Shown: positions 8,554-16,318 of the stretch, piece by piece
How the letters are laid out: every line of letters begins with the position of its first letter
How positions within the stretch are numbered: position 1 is the first letter of the stretch
Source of the DNA: OLB7 sp966250335
GTDB lineage: Bacteria; Bacteroidota; Ignavibacteria; OLB7
Direction: 5' to 3'
Assembly: GCA_966250335.1 (NCBI GenBank)
Contig: CBINGZ010000001.1
Location: 194,170-258,169, forward strand
Length of the DNA: 64,000 nucleotides
Program-made: the position numbers and the translations under genes
The notes under the pieces: generated by a model
Told to the model about the DNA's origin: nothing
Databases searched by the model: none
The model's input: the letters and a program-made list of their open reading frames with translations, nothing else

Positions 8554-8937
8554 GACGCGAGATTCTCCGAGGGATATAAGGTTCGAGAGACTGACTCCCT
8601 GTTGTACTTCGTAATCGGATGCAGCGCTCGGATGGATCGAACGGTGAGGAACCGTTCGGGAACGGTCGCCGCCGGGAAGGCGGTTCTCTGCTTGAAGTAG
8701 ACACTCGTTCCGAAGAATGATCTCACCGGAGAGGTGAGAAAATTTTTCCGGAGGGAATCGAGGTCTCCTGCGGGCGGTTTCTCCAAGCCCGGCGCAGCTT
8801 TGGGCTCTATAGAAGATCGACCGCCCACGAAATTGTACTCCGCAATCTACAAAAACGACCCGGCTTCGCTCTGTTGCAAATGATTTGCATTTTTTCCTTT
8901 GCGCCGGACGCGCTCCTCCATAGTTTGCCGACCTCCC
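8554..8937. other. Divergent regulatory region
   Basis: The spacer separates the leftward metallopeptidase from the rightward metal-uptake cluster. It holds the 7-1-7 palindrome at 8875-8889 and a TAGTTTG at 8922-8928 that may be part of a -10 element for the rightward operon. No small gene is evident. Confidence 0.4.
8875..8889. promoter_or_regulatory. Fur-family (Zur-type) operator, perfect 7-1-7 palindrome
   Basis: TGCAAAT-G-ATTTGCA is a perfect 7-1-7 inverted repeat, the geometry bound by Fur-family repressors. It fits the TGnAAATnATTTnCA pattern seen in many Zur boxes. It lies 49 bases before the GTG start of the membrane-protein gene that opens the TonB-receptor cluster, a normal operator position. 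The assignment to zinc rather than iron is inferred from the ZnuD-like receptor and His-rich partners. Confidence 0.65.
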
Positions 8938-9300
8938 GTGAAGAAGTTCCCGGACATATTGCGACCTCTCCTGACCCTTCTGGTCATTGCCGTCTACCTG
9001 ACGGCATCGGCCGGGAGTCTGGTGCATGAGGTAGTCCACGCGGGGTCCGCACGGGTCGATATCCGGTCGGGACACGACCACGGGTCGACCGTGACGACCG
9101 ACGACGGAACCTCCTTTCACGATACGACCACGACCTGTCCCTTCTGCCTCGCCGGCCCCCTCGTCCTGATGATCGTGACGGCTCTGCTCCTCATGCTCAT
9201 CGAACGCGCCGACTCCCCCCGGAGCCCACGCCTTCCGGGACGCGTGGTCCGGCAGAGCTTCCTTACCCCCTCGTTCAGAGCTCCACCTTTCGCGATATAA
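8938..9300 (+). CDS. Small His/Cys-containing membrane protein of the metal-uptake cluster
   Basis: I take GTG 8938 (MKKFPDILRPLL...) as the start because it puts a transmembrane or signal segment at residues 9-25; a TTG at 8899 is an alternative. The ~120-residue protein then has a His-rich exposed loop (HEVVHAG, GHDHGS, FHDTTTTCPFC) and a second membrane segment (LVLMIVTALLLMLIE). It resembles the small DUF2946-like proteins with clustered His and a CxxC that precede TonB receptors for copper or zinc. The loop probably binds metal. It is the first gene behind the 7-1-7 operator and is followed by a lipoprotein and a TonB receptor. Confidence 0.55.
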   Translation: MKKFPDILRPLLTLLVIAVYLTASAGSLVHEVVHAGSARVDIRSGHDHGSTVTTDDGTSFHDTTTTCPFCLAGPLVLMIVTALLLMLIERADSPRSPRLPGRVVRQSFLTPSFRAPPFAI

Positions 9301-9496
9301 CCTTCAACCGTTTCGTGCCGACCGCCGACGCTTCCATGCATGGAGACGGCGGGCCCGTGCGCGTTCGTACGATGCGTCCCCGGCAGCGTACACGGTGGGC
9401 CGTTCATACGGCGGCCTCCGTGCATGCGGCTATATCACATCGACCGGATATGCTTCCGGTCGCCTCACCGTACATATCGCATCAGCAGGTTATATC

Positions 9497-9952
9497 ATGA
9501 ACACGATATTCGGCAGACTCCTCGCCATCCCGTTCGTCGCGGGTCTCATCATCGCCGGTTGCGGCGACAACCCCGTGGAGGGGGAGAAGAATCACGATCA
9601 TTTCGAGCCGCGCGGCCTGATCCTCAGGGTCGGGACCGACAGCGTCGTCTACGACAACGGTGTCGTCAACGGCTCGCTGACGGTGAAAGCGGGAGAGGAG
9701 ACCGATCTCATCTCGCTCGACTTCATCCTTGAGGATGGAGAGAGAGAGACCCCGACCGACGACGATTTCAGCCTCGACTACACCATCGGCGACACCACGG
9801 TCGCGAGCGTGGAACAGCATGAGGCGGACGGCCCCTGGAAGTTCCATATCGACGGCCGGAAGGCCGGGACGACGACCCTGACCCTCCAGCTGATGCATGT
9901 CGATCACGCGGACTTCACGGCCAAACCGATCGAGGTCGTCGTCACGCCATGA
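9497..9952 (+). CDS. Lipoprotein of the metal-uptake cluster
   Basis: The ATG at 9497 gives a standard lipoprotein signal (MNTIFGRLLAIPFVAGLIIAGC, Cys at 22); in-frame upstream codons would bury it. The mature 130 residues start GDNPVEGEKNHDHFEPRGLIL, with an HDH cluster near the lipidated end, and end in HVDHADFTAKPIEVVVTP with more His. The body is predicted beta-rich and matches no family I can name. The last four bases overlap the TonB receptor start (ATGA), so the two are translationally coupled. A periplasmic or surface metal-binding accessory role for the receptor is inferred. Confidence 0.65.
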   Translation: MNTIFGRLLAIPFVAGLIIAGCGDNPVEGEKNHDHFEPRGLILRVGTDSVVYDNGVVNGSLTVKAGEETDLISLDFILEDGERETPTDDDFSLDYTIGDTTVASVEQHEADGPWKFHIDGRKAGTTTLTLQLMHVDHADFTAKPIEVVVTP

Positions 9953-12180
9953 TCTCTCAGAAGTTCAGATCAGGCATTGCAGGGATTCTTGCCGTCGCGG
10001 CCGCGCTGCTCCTTGCGGCGCGGCCCGCCACGGCCGGAGGAATCGAACCGGCGCCCGGCCCCGGCGGGTCGCTGACGGGATTCGTGACCGACGCGGAGAC
10101 CCATGAGCCGCTCGGCTGGGTCACTCTCGTCCTCACCGAACTGCGGCGCGGCGAGATCGCCCACGCCGACGGCAGCTTCCACTTCCACGATCTGCCGGTC
10201 GGGGCCTATTCCCTGAAGGCGAGCCACGTCGGCTATCAGACGCTGGTCAGGCCGGTGACGATCAGGGAAGGGGACACGCTTCATATCAATCTCTCGCTGA
10301 CACCGACCGCTCTTCAGGGAGCCGGAGTGGTGATACGGGCGGAGAAGGAGCAGCGGGTCTACGAACCGAACGATGTTCTCTCGGGTGAACGGCTCCAGCA
10401 GGGACTGGGAGGGACGCTTGCCGCGACGCTCGGCTCGGAGGCGGGGGTGTCGCAACGGACGATGGGGCCCGCTCCGGCGCGCCCGGTCGTGCGCGGGCTG
10501 GGAGGGGATCGCCTGCTGATTCTGCAGGACGGCGAACGGACCGGCGATCTCTCCGCAGGCTCCTCCGATCATGCCGTCACGCTCGACCCGATGACGGCGG
10601 ACAGGATCGAGATCATCCAGGGGCCGGCGGCGCTTCTCTACAGCTCCAACGCGCTCGGCGGAGTGATCAATCTTGTCGACGATCTGATCGCCCGAAACCT
10701 CCCCGACCGGATCCACGGCACCGTGTCGCTTCAGGGAGAGAGTATCGCAAATGGATATTCCGGCGGCGCCGTGGCCCGCGGCGCGATCGGTCCTCTTGCG
10801 CTCCAGCTCGACGGCACGGCTCGCGCCGCCTCCGATTTCTCCACACCGGCCGGAGCCGTCCCGAACACCGATCTGACGAGCCATAACGGCTCGGCGGGGC
10901 TCAGCTATGTAGGGTCCGAGGGGTACATCGGCGTCTCGGGAGGGCTCTACGGATCGGAATACGGCGTGCCGGGAGGAGTCGTGGGGGCACATCCGAACGG
11001 CGTACGGATCGTGGTCGACAAAAGCAATCTGGAGGGAAGAGGGGAACTGATGTTCGACGAGGGCCCCTTCCGGCGGCTGGAAATGCGGGGGACGTACACC
11101 CGTTACCATCATACCGAACTCGAATCGAACGGCAGCCTGGGAACGGAGTTCGGCCTGGTCACGACCGGAGTGACCGCGTCGATCCATCACGATTCTCTCG
11201 GCCCCTTCGAGCGGGGAACGATCGGACTCTGGGGAGAACACCGCGACTTCGCGGCGGGAGGGTTCACCGATGTCCCTCCGACGATCGAACGGAGCATCGC
11301 CGGGTTTCTCTACGAGGAGATCGGGTTCGGCGATCTGCGGCTGAATGCGGGGCTCCGCTACGATTATCATGCGGCCGATCCCGAATCTTCCGACGCAGCC
11401 TCCGGAGTTCGACGGCGCGAGTTCAACGGATTCTCCGGATCGCTCTCGCTCCTCTACGATCTCGGCGGAAATTTCCAGGCCGGGGCCACCCTCATGCGGA
11501 CGCTCCGGACACCGAGCGTGGATGAACTCTTCACTCGCGGGCCGCATCTGGCCTCATACACCTACGAGGTGGGGAACCCGGAGCTCGGGGCGGAGAACGG
11601 GCTCGGGACGGAGATCACGCTCCGTCATCTCGCGGAATCGGGACATGCCTCGCTTTCTCTCTTCCGTAACGCCATCGACGGCTATATTTATTCCCGCAAC
11701 ACCGGCGACACGAACATCCGGACGCTCCTTCCGATCTATCAGGCGACCGGAGGGGATGCGATCATGCTGGGAGGAGAGCTCTCGCTGGAATACGAGATTC
11801 TTCCCCGGTTCGTCATTTCGACCGTGCTGAGCCATGTGGAAGGGACGCTTCGCGATGAGAACATGCCCCTTCCGATGATCCCTCCGTTCAACGGGAAGAT
11901 CGGATTACGATACCAGACGGGGGCGTTCTCCGCCGGTATCTCGGGACGTGGAGCGGCGGCGCAGAAGAGGACGGGGGAGTTCGAGGAGCCGACGGCCGGC
12001 TATCTTCTCTACGATGCGTTCGCGCAGTATCGTCTTACGACATCATCGACGCTGCACACGATCGTCCTCAGCGCCGAGAACCTGCTGAACACCGAGTATC
12101 GCCAGCATCTCTCGCGTCTGAAATCGATACTCCCGGAAGCCGGGCGGAACGTCAGGCTTTTCTACAGGCTCTATTTCTGA
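9949..12180 (+). CDS. TonB-dependent outer-membrane receptor, ZnuD-like
   Basis: The 743-residue product has a signal peptide (IAGILAVAAALLLAARPATAG) and a carboxypeptidase-regulatory-like domain at ~37-125 (GSLTGFVTDAETHEPLGWVTL), as in many Bacteroidota receptors. A plug follows with PVVRGLGGDRLLILQDGERT, SSDHAVTLDPMTADRIEIIQG and LLYSSNALGGVIN, then a ~500-residue beta-barrel ending in Phe. The RGLGGDRLLILQDG / DHAV signature resembles ZnuD-type zinc receptors. It would bind substrate outside the cell and transport it using TonB/ExbBD energy. It overlaps the lipoprotein gene by four bases and lies in the cluster behind a Zur-type operator. The substrate is inferred; iron or copper cannot be excluded. 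Confidence 0.8.
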   Translation: MISQKFRSGIAGILAVAAALLLAARPATAGGIEPAPGPGGSLTGFVTDAETHEPLGWVTLVLTELRRGEIAHADGSFHFHDLPVGAYSLKASHVGYQTLVRPVTIREGDTLHINLSLTPTALQGAGVVIRAEKEQRVYEPNDVLSGERLQQGLGGTLAATLGSEAGVSQRTMGPAPARPVVRGLGGDRLLILQDGERTGDLSAGSSDHAVTLDPMTADRIEIIQGPAALLYSSNALGGVINLVDDLIARNLPDRIHGTVSLQGESIANGYSGGAVARGAIGPLALQLDGTARAASDFSTPAGAVPNTDLTSHNGSAGLSYVGSEGYIGVSGGLYGSEYGVPGGVVGAHPNGVRIVVDKSNLEGRGELMFDEGPFRRLEMRGTYTRYHHTELESNGSLGTEFGLVTTGVTASIHHDSLGPFERGTIGLWGEHRDFAAGGFTDVPPTIERSIAGFLYEEIGFGDLRLNAGLRYDYHAADPESSDAASGVRRREFNGFSGSLSLLYDLGGNFQAGATLMRTLRTPSVDELFTRGPHLASYTYEVGNPELGAENGLGTEITLRHLAESGHASLSLFRNAIDGYIYSRNTGDTNIRTLLPIYQATGGDAIMLGGELSLEYEILPRFVISTVLSHVEGTLRDENMPLPMIPPFNGKIGLRYQTGAFSAGISGRGAAAQKRTGEFEEPTAGYLLYDAFAQYRLTTSSTLHTIVLSAENLLNTEYRQHLSRLKSILPEAGRNVRLFYRLYF

Positions 12181-12222
12181 GACCGATCGGGTCCAGCCGA
12201 TCCGATCCTTCGGACCATTTTC

Positions 12223-13449
12223 TTGAGAATACTTCACACAGCCGACTGGCATCTGGGGCGACGACTGGAGGGACGCTCCCGACACGACGAACAGGTCGCC
12301 GCGCTCGACGAGATCTGCCGGATCGCCGAGGAGGAACACGCCGACGCGGTGGTGGTCGCCGGCGACATCTTCGACACCTACCACCCGCCGACCGAGTCCG
12401 AATCGCTTTTCTATCGGACCATGACACGTCTTGCCGACCGCGGGAGGCGCGGCGTGATCGTCATCGCCGGGAACCACGACAGTCCCGACCGTCTGCTGGC
12501 GGCCGACCCGTACGCCCGCTCGCTCGGCATTGTCACCATCGGATATCCCAAAGATATCCCGCCGCTGCACGACGCCGGCTCCGACAGGACCTCGTGTCTG
12601 GAATCGGACGCATCGTTTGTCAGGGTCAGAACGCCGCGTCGCGGTGAGATACTTTCGGTCCTTGCGCTCCCATACCCTTCCGAATCGCGCCTGCGTGAAG
12701 CGATCAGCGTCGCCGTCGACGACGAGGAGCAGGCGATGATCGACTATAACAGACGGATCAGGGAGTTCATGGAAGGAATTGCCGGTCGGTTCCTGCCGGG
12801 GGAGCCGAACATCATCGCAAGCCATCTCTTCGTGCACGGGGGGGAGGAGTCGGAATCGGAACGCCCGATCAGCATCGGCGGCGCCTACACGGTCGATCCG
12901 ACCAGCTTCCCGGGAACGGCCGGATATGTCGCACTGGGACATCTCCACAGAAGCCAGGAGAAGCGGGGGGAACGAGATATTCCGATCCGATATTCAGGAT
13001 CGATCCTGCAATACAGTTTCAGCGAGGCGGGGCAGAAGAAATCGGTGGTGATGCTCGAAACCGACGGGACCGAGTATGCGGCGAGAACGATTCAGCTCGG
13101 CGCCGGACGTGAACTGCGGAGAGGAGCGTTTCACGGCACCGAGGAGATGGAGCGTTTTCTCTCGGAATGTGATCCTTCGATATGGCTCGATCTTTCGCTC
13201 CGCGTCGATGCCCCTCTCGATCCCGAATATATCTCGACCCTCCGCTCCCGTCATCCCGGCATCGTCGTCATCCGTCCCGAGTTCACCCTCCGTGAGGAAG
13301 TCGAATCTCCCATCCGCCTTGAGCATCTCTCTCTCGACGAGCAGTTCCGCCGCTTCGTCGTCGACCGCTACGGCGAGGAACCGCATGATGATGTGGTAAA
13401 GCTCTTCGTGGAGTTGACGGGGGAGGAAGAAGGGAATGGATCGGTATAA
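12223..13449 (+). CDS. sbcD: Nuclease SbcCD subunit D
   Basis: TTG 12223 starts MRILHTADWHLGRRLEG at the expected N-terminus of the family; no ATG is available near it. All Mre11/SbcD phosphoesterase motifs are present in order: DWHLG, GDIFD, GNHDS, SHLFVHGG and ALGHLH. The 408-residue length is normal. SbcD with the SMC-like ATPase SbcC cleaves DNA hairpins and processes blocked double-strand ends. Unusually, no sbcC follows: the gene ends in a terminator and ~650 bases without genes. It may share a transcript with the TonB receptor 42 bases upstream. Confidence 0.92.
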   Translation: MRILHTADWHLGRRLEGRSRHDEQVAALDEICRIAEEEHADAVVVAGDIFDTYHPPTESESLFYRTMTRLADRGRRGVIVIAGNHDSPDRLLAADPYARSLGIVTIGYPKDIPPLHDAGSDRTSCLESDASFVRVRTPRRGEILSVLALPYPSESRLREAISVAVDDEEQAMIDYNRRIREFMEGIAGRFLPGEPNIIASHLFVHGGEESESERPISIGGAYTVDPTSFPGTAGYVALGHLHRSQEKRGERDIPIRYSGSILQYSFSEAGQKKSVVMLETDGTEYAARTIQLGAGRELRRGAFHGTEEMERFLSECDPSIWLDLSLRVDAPLDPEYISTLRSRHPGIVVIRPEFTLREEVESPIRLEHLSLDEQFRRFVVDRYGEEPHDDVVKLFVELTGEEEGNGSV

Positions 13450-13455
13450 AAAAGG

Positions 13456-13497
13456 GAAGAGAGCTTGCCGTCCGGCAAACTCTCTTCACCTTTTACA
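13456..13497 (+). terminator. Intrinsic terminator after sbcD
   Basis: GAAGAGAGCTTGCCG (13456-13470) pairs, with one C-A mismatch, with the arm 13473-13487 around a two-base loop. A pyrimidine-rich CACCTTTTAC follows, seven bases after the sbcD stop. Confidence 0.75.
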
Positions 13498-14143
13498 AAA
13501 CACACCGTTTGGAGGAACCCGTCACCTGTTTTGGTCTGAGGAGTTAGTTCATAGGAGGCTAACTCGATGTGTTTCGTATTCCGCTGAACGTGAGTCCTAT
13601 TCCCTTGTTGTATCTGATCCCGGTGTGAACCGGATGATCGTCAAACCCTATCGTTCGCCCCGCCCGTACCTGCTTCGATCCCCAGCTTCACACCACTCTC
13701 CATCCATTTCTCAACCGAGGCGACGAACAGCGTATACCAGGCTTTTCTGATGCTGACCCTCTCTCTCTTGATCGGCATCGGCTCTGGCATCTGCGGTGAA
13801 GATTTCACCGACTCTCTCTCATGATCTCCTTTCCTGCTCATTCATTTCCATCGTTTGAAATATAAACGCCGGTCGGAACCCCCATAGTTCCCAACCGGCG
13901 AAAAAAATTTTTGTCCGTCCCGACAGCGCCCGACGCGGTATCGCGGCCGGGTCGCTCGTCGTCACTACGGCCATGTGAATCGAGCGCGGGGTCGATCTCC
14001 GTTACCGCATAATATTGGATGAAGATCATCGGTCGGGATCGAGCGCTCCCCGAACCGGCGCGGGATCGAAGCCGGCTGCGGCGGGATCTTCATCCCTCCG
14101 GAGATCCTCATCACCACCATGTGCCGCTCCCGATCGCAATCCG
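13498..14143. other. Gene-poor region with two hairpins
   Basis: No convincing protein gene is seen. GAGTTAG (13541-13547) pairs with CTAACTC (13559-13565) around a loop holding AGGAGG, followed directly by ATG 13567 and only six codons (MCFVFR, then TGA). It could be a leader peptide or chance. A second hairpin (13867-13900) precedes A7T5. Short frames on both strands have no family features. Confidence 0.35.
13867..13912. terminator. Hairpin with A7T5 tail, probable terminator
   Basis: CGCCGGTCGGAAC pairs imperfectly with GTTCCCAACCGGCG (13887-13900), followed by AAAAAAATTTTT. It lies ~240 bases beyond the repressor gene, so which transcript it ends is unclear. Confidence 0.4.
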
Positions 14144-14790
14144 CTACGGCAGGACCTTGATCGTCCGGATCGCCACACCCCATACCTTCAGATTCATCTC
14201 CGGCGTCACCTCGAGCGGTTTATATCGCTCGTTTTCGGGGTAGAGATAGATCCGGGTGTCGATTTTTTCCAGCCGTTTAAGGGTGAGCTCTCCGTCGACG
14301 GCACAGACGACGATACAGCCGGGGACCGGTTCACGGGCGCGTTCCACGATCACATAGTCTCCCGATTCGATCCCGGCACCGATCATGCTGTCCCCGGTGA
14401 CCCGGCAGGCGAAGCAGGAGGGGTTGGGAAGGACGAGATCCTCCACATCGAGGAGCGTCTCGATGGAATCGTCGCCGGGGGTGGGGGCGCCGGCCGGCAC
14501 GGGACAGAGGAAGAGTGGAATACGGTTATGCGCCCCCCCCCGCCCCGACCACGGGACGAGGATGACGACGTAAACGGCTCCCCTTCTCCGGTGATCCACC
14601 AGTGGTAGTTCAGGTCCGGGCAGGTAGAGATCACCAGGTCGTAGTCGATCGACTGGCGGGATTTCCAGGCGGAGATCGTGTTCTGTTTCACGTTGAGAAG
14701 GCGCGCCAGCTCCACATCCGTTTCCAACCCGTAGGCACTCTTCAACCTGTCGATCAACGACCTTACGTTTTGCGATTTTACACTTGACAT
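14144..14790 (-). pseudogene. CI/LexA-type repressor (HTH + S24 autoprotease), frame broken at a G9 tract
   Basis: From ATG 14788-14790 the first frame encodes a phage-CI-type HTH (IDRLKSAYGLETDVELARLLNVKQNTISAWKSR, given in part, then LNYHWWITGEGEPF). In the next frame follows a complete S24 (LexA/UmuD) peptidase: a possible cleavage site PAGAPTPGDDS, the catalytic-Ser motif VTGDSMIGAGIESGDYV, and the Lys region VDGELTLKRL. The frames meet at a run of nine G on the minus strand (+ strand C9, 14533-14541). Ten G would join them into one 215-residue protein of normal size. So the gene is a sequencing error, a recent pseudogene, or a locus switched by slippage. Such repressors are inactivated by RecA-stimulated self-cleavage. 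It is divergent to a sigma-factor gene with a shared control region. Confidence 0.8.
14533..14541. repeat. Homopolymer tract (C9 on +, G9 on -) inside the repressor gene
   Basis: It sits in the linker between the HTH and S24 domains, exactly where the reading frame changes. Nine is out of frame and ten restores the full protein. The linker around it (Ser-rich, Arg/Gly-rich) would tolerate extra residues. Confidence 0.85.
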
Positions 14791-14823
14791 AGCACAATTT
14801 GCGATACTATCTTTGTAAAGATA
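14784..14823 (+). promoter_or_regulatory. Divergent promoter and operator between repressor and sigma-factor genes
   Basis: On the + strand TTGACA (14784-14789) is followed, 21 bases after its TTG, by TATCTTTG (14808-14815), an exact TAnnTTTG -7 element of Bacteroidota. This would drive the sigma-factor gene at 15010. The -7 element is embedded in a perfect 7-2-7 palindrome, TATCTTTGTAAAGATA (14808-14823), which also sits 18 bases upstream of the repressor ATG. A dimeric HTH repressor binding there would block both directions. The binding itself is inferred. Confidence 0.6.
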
Positions 14824-15009
14824 CTACTTCTACTTCACAAAACGAGAAGTAACTGCGGGGTTACCCAAAAAAAATCCGCACCGGCTTCCACCGGAACGAA
14901 ACACCGCCTATCCCGTTCTTGACTCCTCGCAGTGCCGGCAGGAGGGGGATTGCACGCCCTTTCAGGTGGATAAGAACTATCAACTCAAGAACGAATCGAG
15001 GAAACGCTC

Positions 15010-15546
15010 ATGCAATGGTCAGACCTGGACAACCTGACGACAATCCTTCAACGCTCGATTTCGGCCCGCTACTCCACCACGGAGCGGGACCTTATCGGGG
15101 AGGCCGTACGCGAATCACGGCTTCGTTTCTTTCTCCGTTTCTATAATCGTGAATCGCCGGAGGTTCCGCTCGACCCGCCGGCCGCCTACACCTGGATGGC
15201 GACCACGGCCCGCCGTCTCCTCCGCCGGGAGCTCTCGGTCCGTCGCCGGTTCGACTGGATCGTGACCCACGACGACGAGGGGCCGACGGCGGGGGACCGG
15301 ACCGTCTCGCTCGACAGGCTTCGCCACGCCTCGCCGGAGCGCTCATACGACGCCTCGCTCGTGGTGCGCTCGCTCCTGCCGCGTCTCTCACCTCTTCTGC
15401 GCAACGTCGTGATCATGCACGACCTGGAGGGGTTCACGCTGGAGGAAATATCGCAACACCTCGGCTGCAACGTGGCGGCGGTGCGGCAGCGTCATTCGCG
15501 CGCTATCCGGCGGTTGCGAAACATCTCGCTTGCGGAGATAAACTAA
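15010..15546 (+). CDS. ECF-like RNA polymerase sigma factor
   Basis: The 178-residue protein has a weak region-2-like N-terminal part (YTTWM-type segment AYTWMATTARRLLRRE) and a clear sigma-70 region 4 at ~125-172: LSPLLRNVVIMHDLEGFTLEEISQHLGCNVAAVRQR (quoted in part), followed by HSRAIRRLRN, the helix-turn-helix that reads the -35 element. Size and layout fit an extracytoplasmic-function sigma factor. There is no adjacent anti-sigma gene. Instead it is divergent to a CI/LexA-like repressor and followed directly by tandem repeats whose first unit overlaps its stop codon. It may control nearby genes such as those at 16319 and 17056; this is inferred from order only. Confidence 0.7.
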   Translation: MQWSDLDNLTTILQRSISARYSTTERDLIGEAVRESRLRFFLRFYNRESPEVPLDPPAAYTWMATTARRLLRRELSVRRRFDWIVTHDDEGPTAGDRTVSLDRLRHASPERSYDASLVVRSLLPRLSPLLRNVVIMHDLEGFTLEEISQHLGCNVAAVRQRHSRAIRRLRNISLAEIN

Positions 15547-15842
15547 GCCGTCCCACAGAGCGGGTGAGCCGCTGTAGGACGCGACCGCAAACTGTACCGT
15601 TATAGCTTGCGGAAATGAATTGAGCCTTCCGACGGAGCAGAGCAACCGCAGTAAGATGCGGCCGCGAACTATGTCGTTATAGCTTGCGGAAATGAACCGG
15701 GCCATCCGATAGAGTGGATGCACCGCCGTAAGAGACGGCCGCAGGATACGTCGTTATAGCTTGCGGAAAATGAGCCGGACGATCCGACAGAGCGGATGAG
15801 CCGCCGTAAGGCGCGGCTTCAAAACATATCGCTTGCGGAAAT
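15540..15842. repeat. Four tandem ~77-bp repeats with conserved hairpin
   Basis: The units are 15540-15616, 15617-15693, 15694-15771 and 15772-15842. Each ends in a GCTTGCGGAAAT-type core, preceded in the first three by CGTTATA; the last unit lacks seven bases there. Mid-unit, copies 2 and 4 form perfect stems of different sequence (CCGCA..TGCGG and AGCCGC..GCGGCT), which looks like compensatory change and suggests a folded RNA or a protein-binding DNA structure. The first unit overlaps the sigma-factor stop codon. There is no long open frame and no tRNA or CRISPR pattern: the units are contiguous, without spacers. Confidence 0.75.
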
Positions 15843-16318
15843 GAATTGAACCACGGTTTCGGCGATGCTTCTCCATATCATGTCTACATCCACATTTTCT
15901 CATTCCGATAATTCTGCGATATACTTCAGGTATATTTTACCTAATTCCCCTGTCACACAGTTCGAGGCAAACGCATTATTCCAACAGAGGCGGATCATCG
16001 ACGGCGCTCATGGTCTTGATGGGCGTAATTGCGTGATGAAACCGGGTGTGCGCCTCGAACAGTTCGGTCTCATATAGATTCGTCGCGGTTTTCCCTGTAC
16101 GATTACATCGGCGTCCGAGGCACTTCCCATTCCTATCCGTGCCGCTCCGGACGCCGCTGAATTCGTGGATAGGACAGGGAGGCTCGGCGAACCGGGATCA
16201 CGACCAACAAGCAGGCCTCTGCGCACAACCAAACTATCCGGCGTGGTTTTTCCGACGCGCCGGTCATCGTACAACACACTTTTTTCAACAATCGCTGTTT
16301 TCCAACAGGAGGTTTCCT
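15843..16318. other. AT-richer leader before the 205-residue protein gene
   Basis: No supported gene lies here. The first ~120 bases are A/T-rich and contain a small AGGTA..TACCT hairpin near 15928-15943. A CTATCC..GGATAG pair flanks ~16134-16174. The 3' end carries a good CAGGAGG ribosome-binding site for ATG 16319. A promoter is likely in the A/T-rich part. Confidence 0.35.

Noticed and set aside
9970..11547. 525-codon minus-strand frame
   Set aside because: Antisense of the TonB receptor plug and barrel; no protein-like features.
15540..15842. tRNA cluster or CRISPR array
   Set aside because: Units are ~77 bases like tRNAs but lack a cloverleaf and T-loop GGTTCRA; they are contiguous, so there are no CRISPR spacers.
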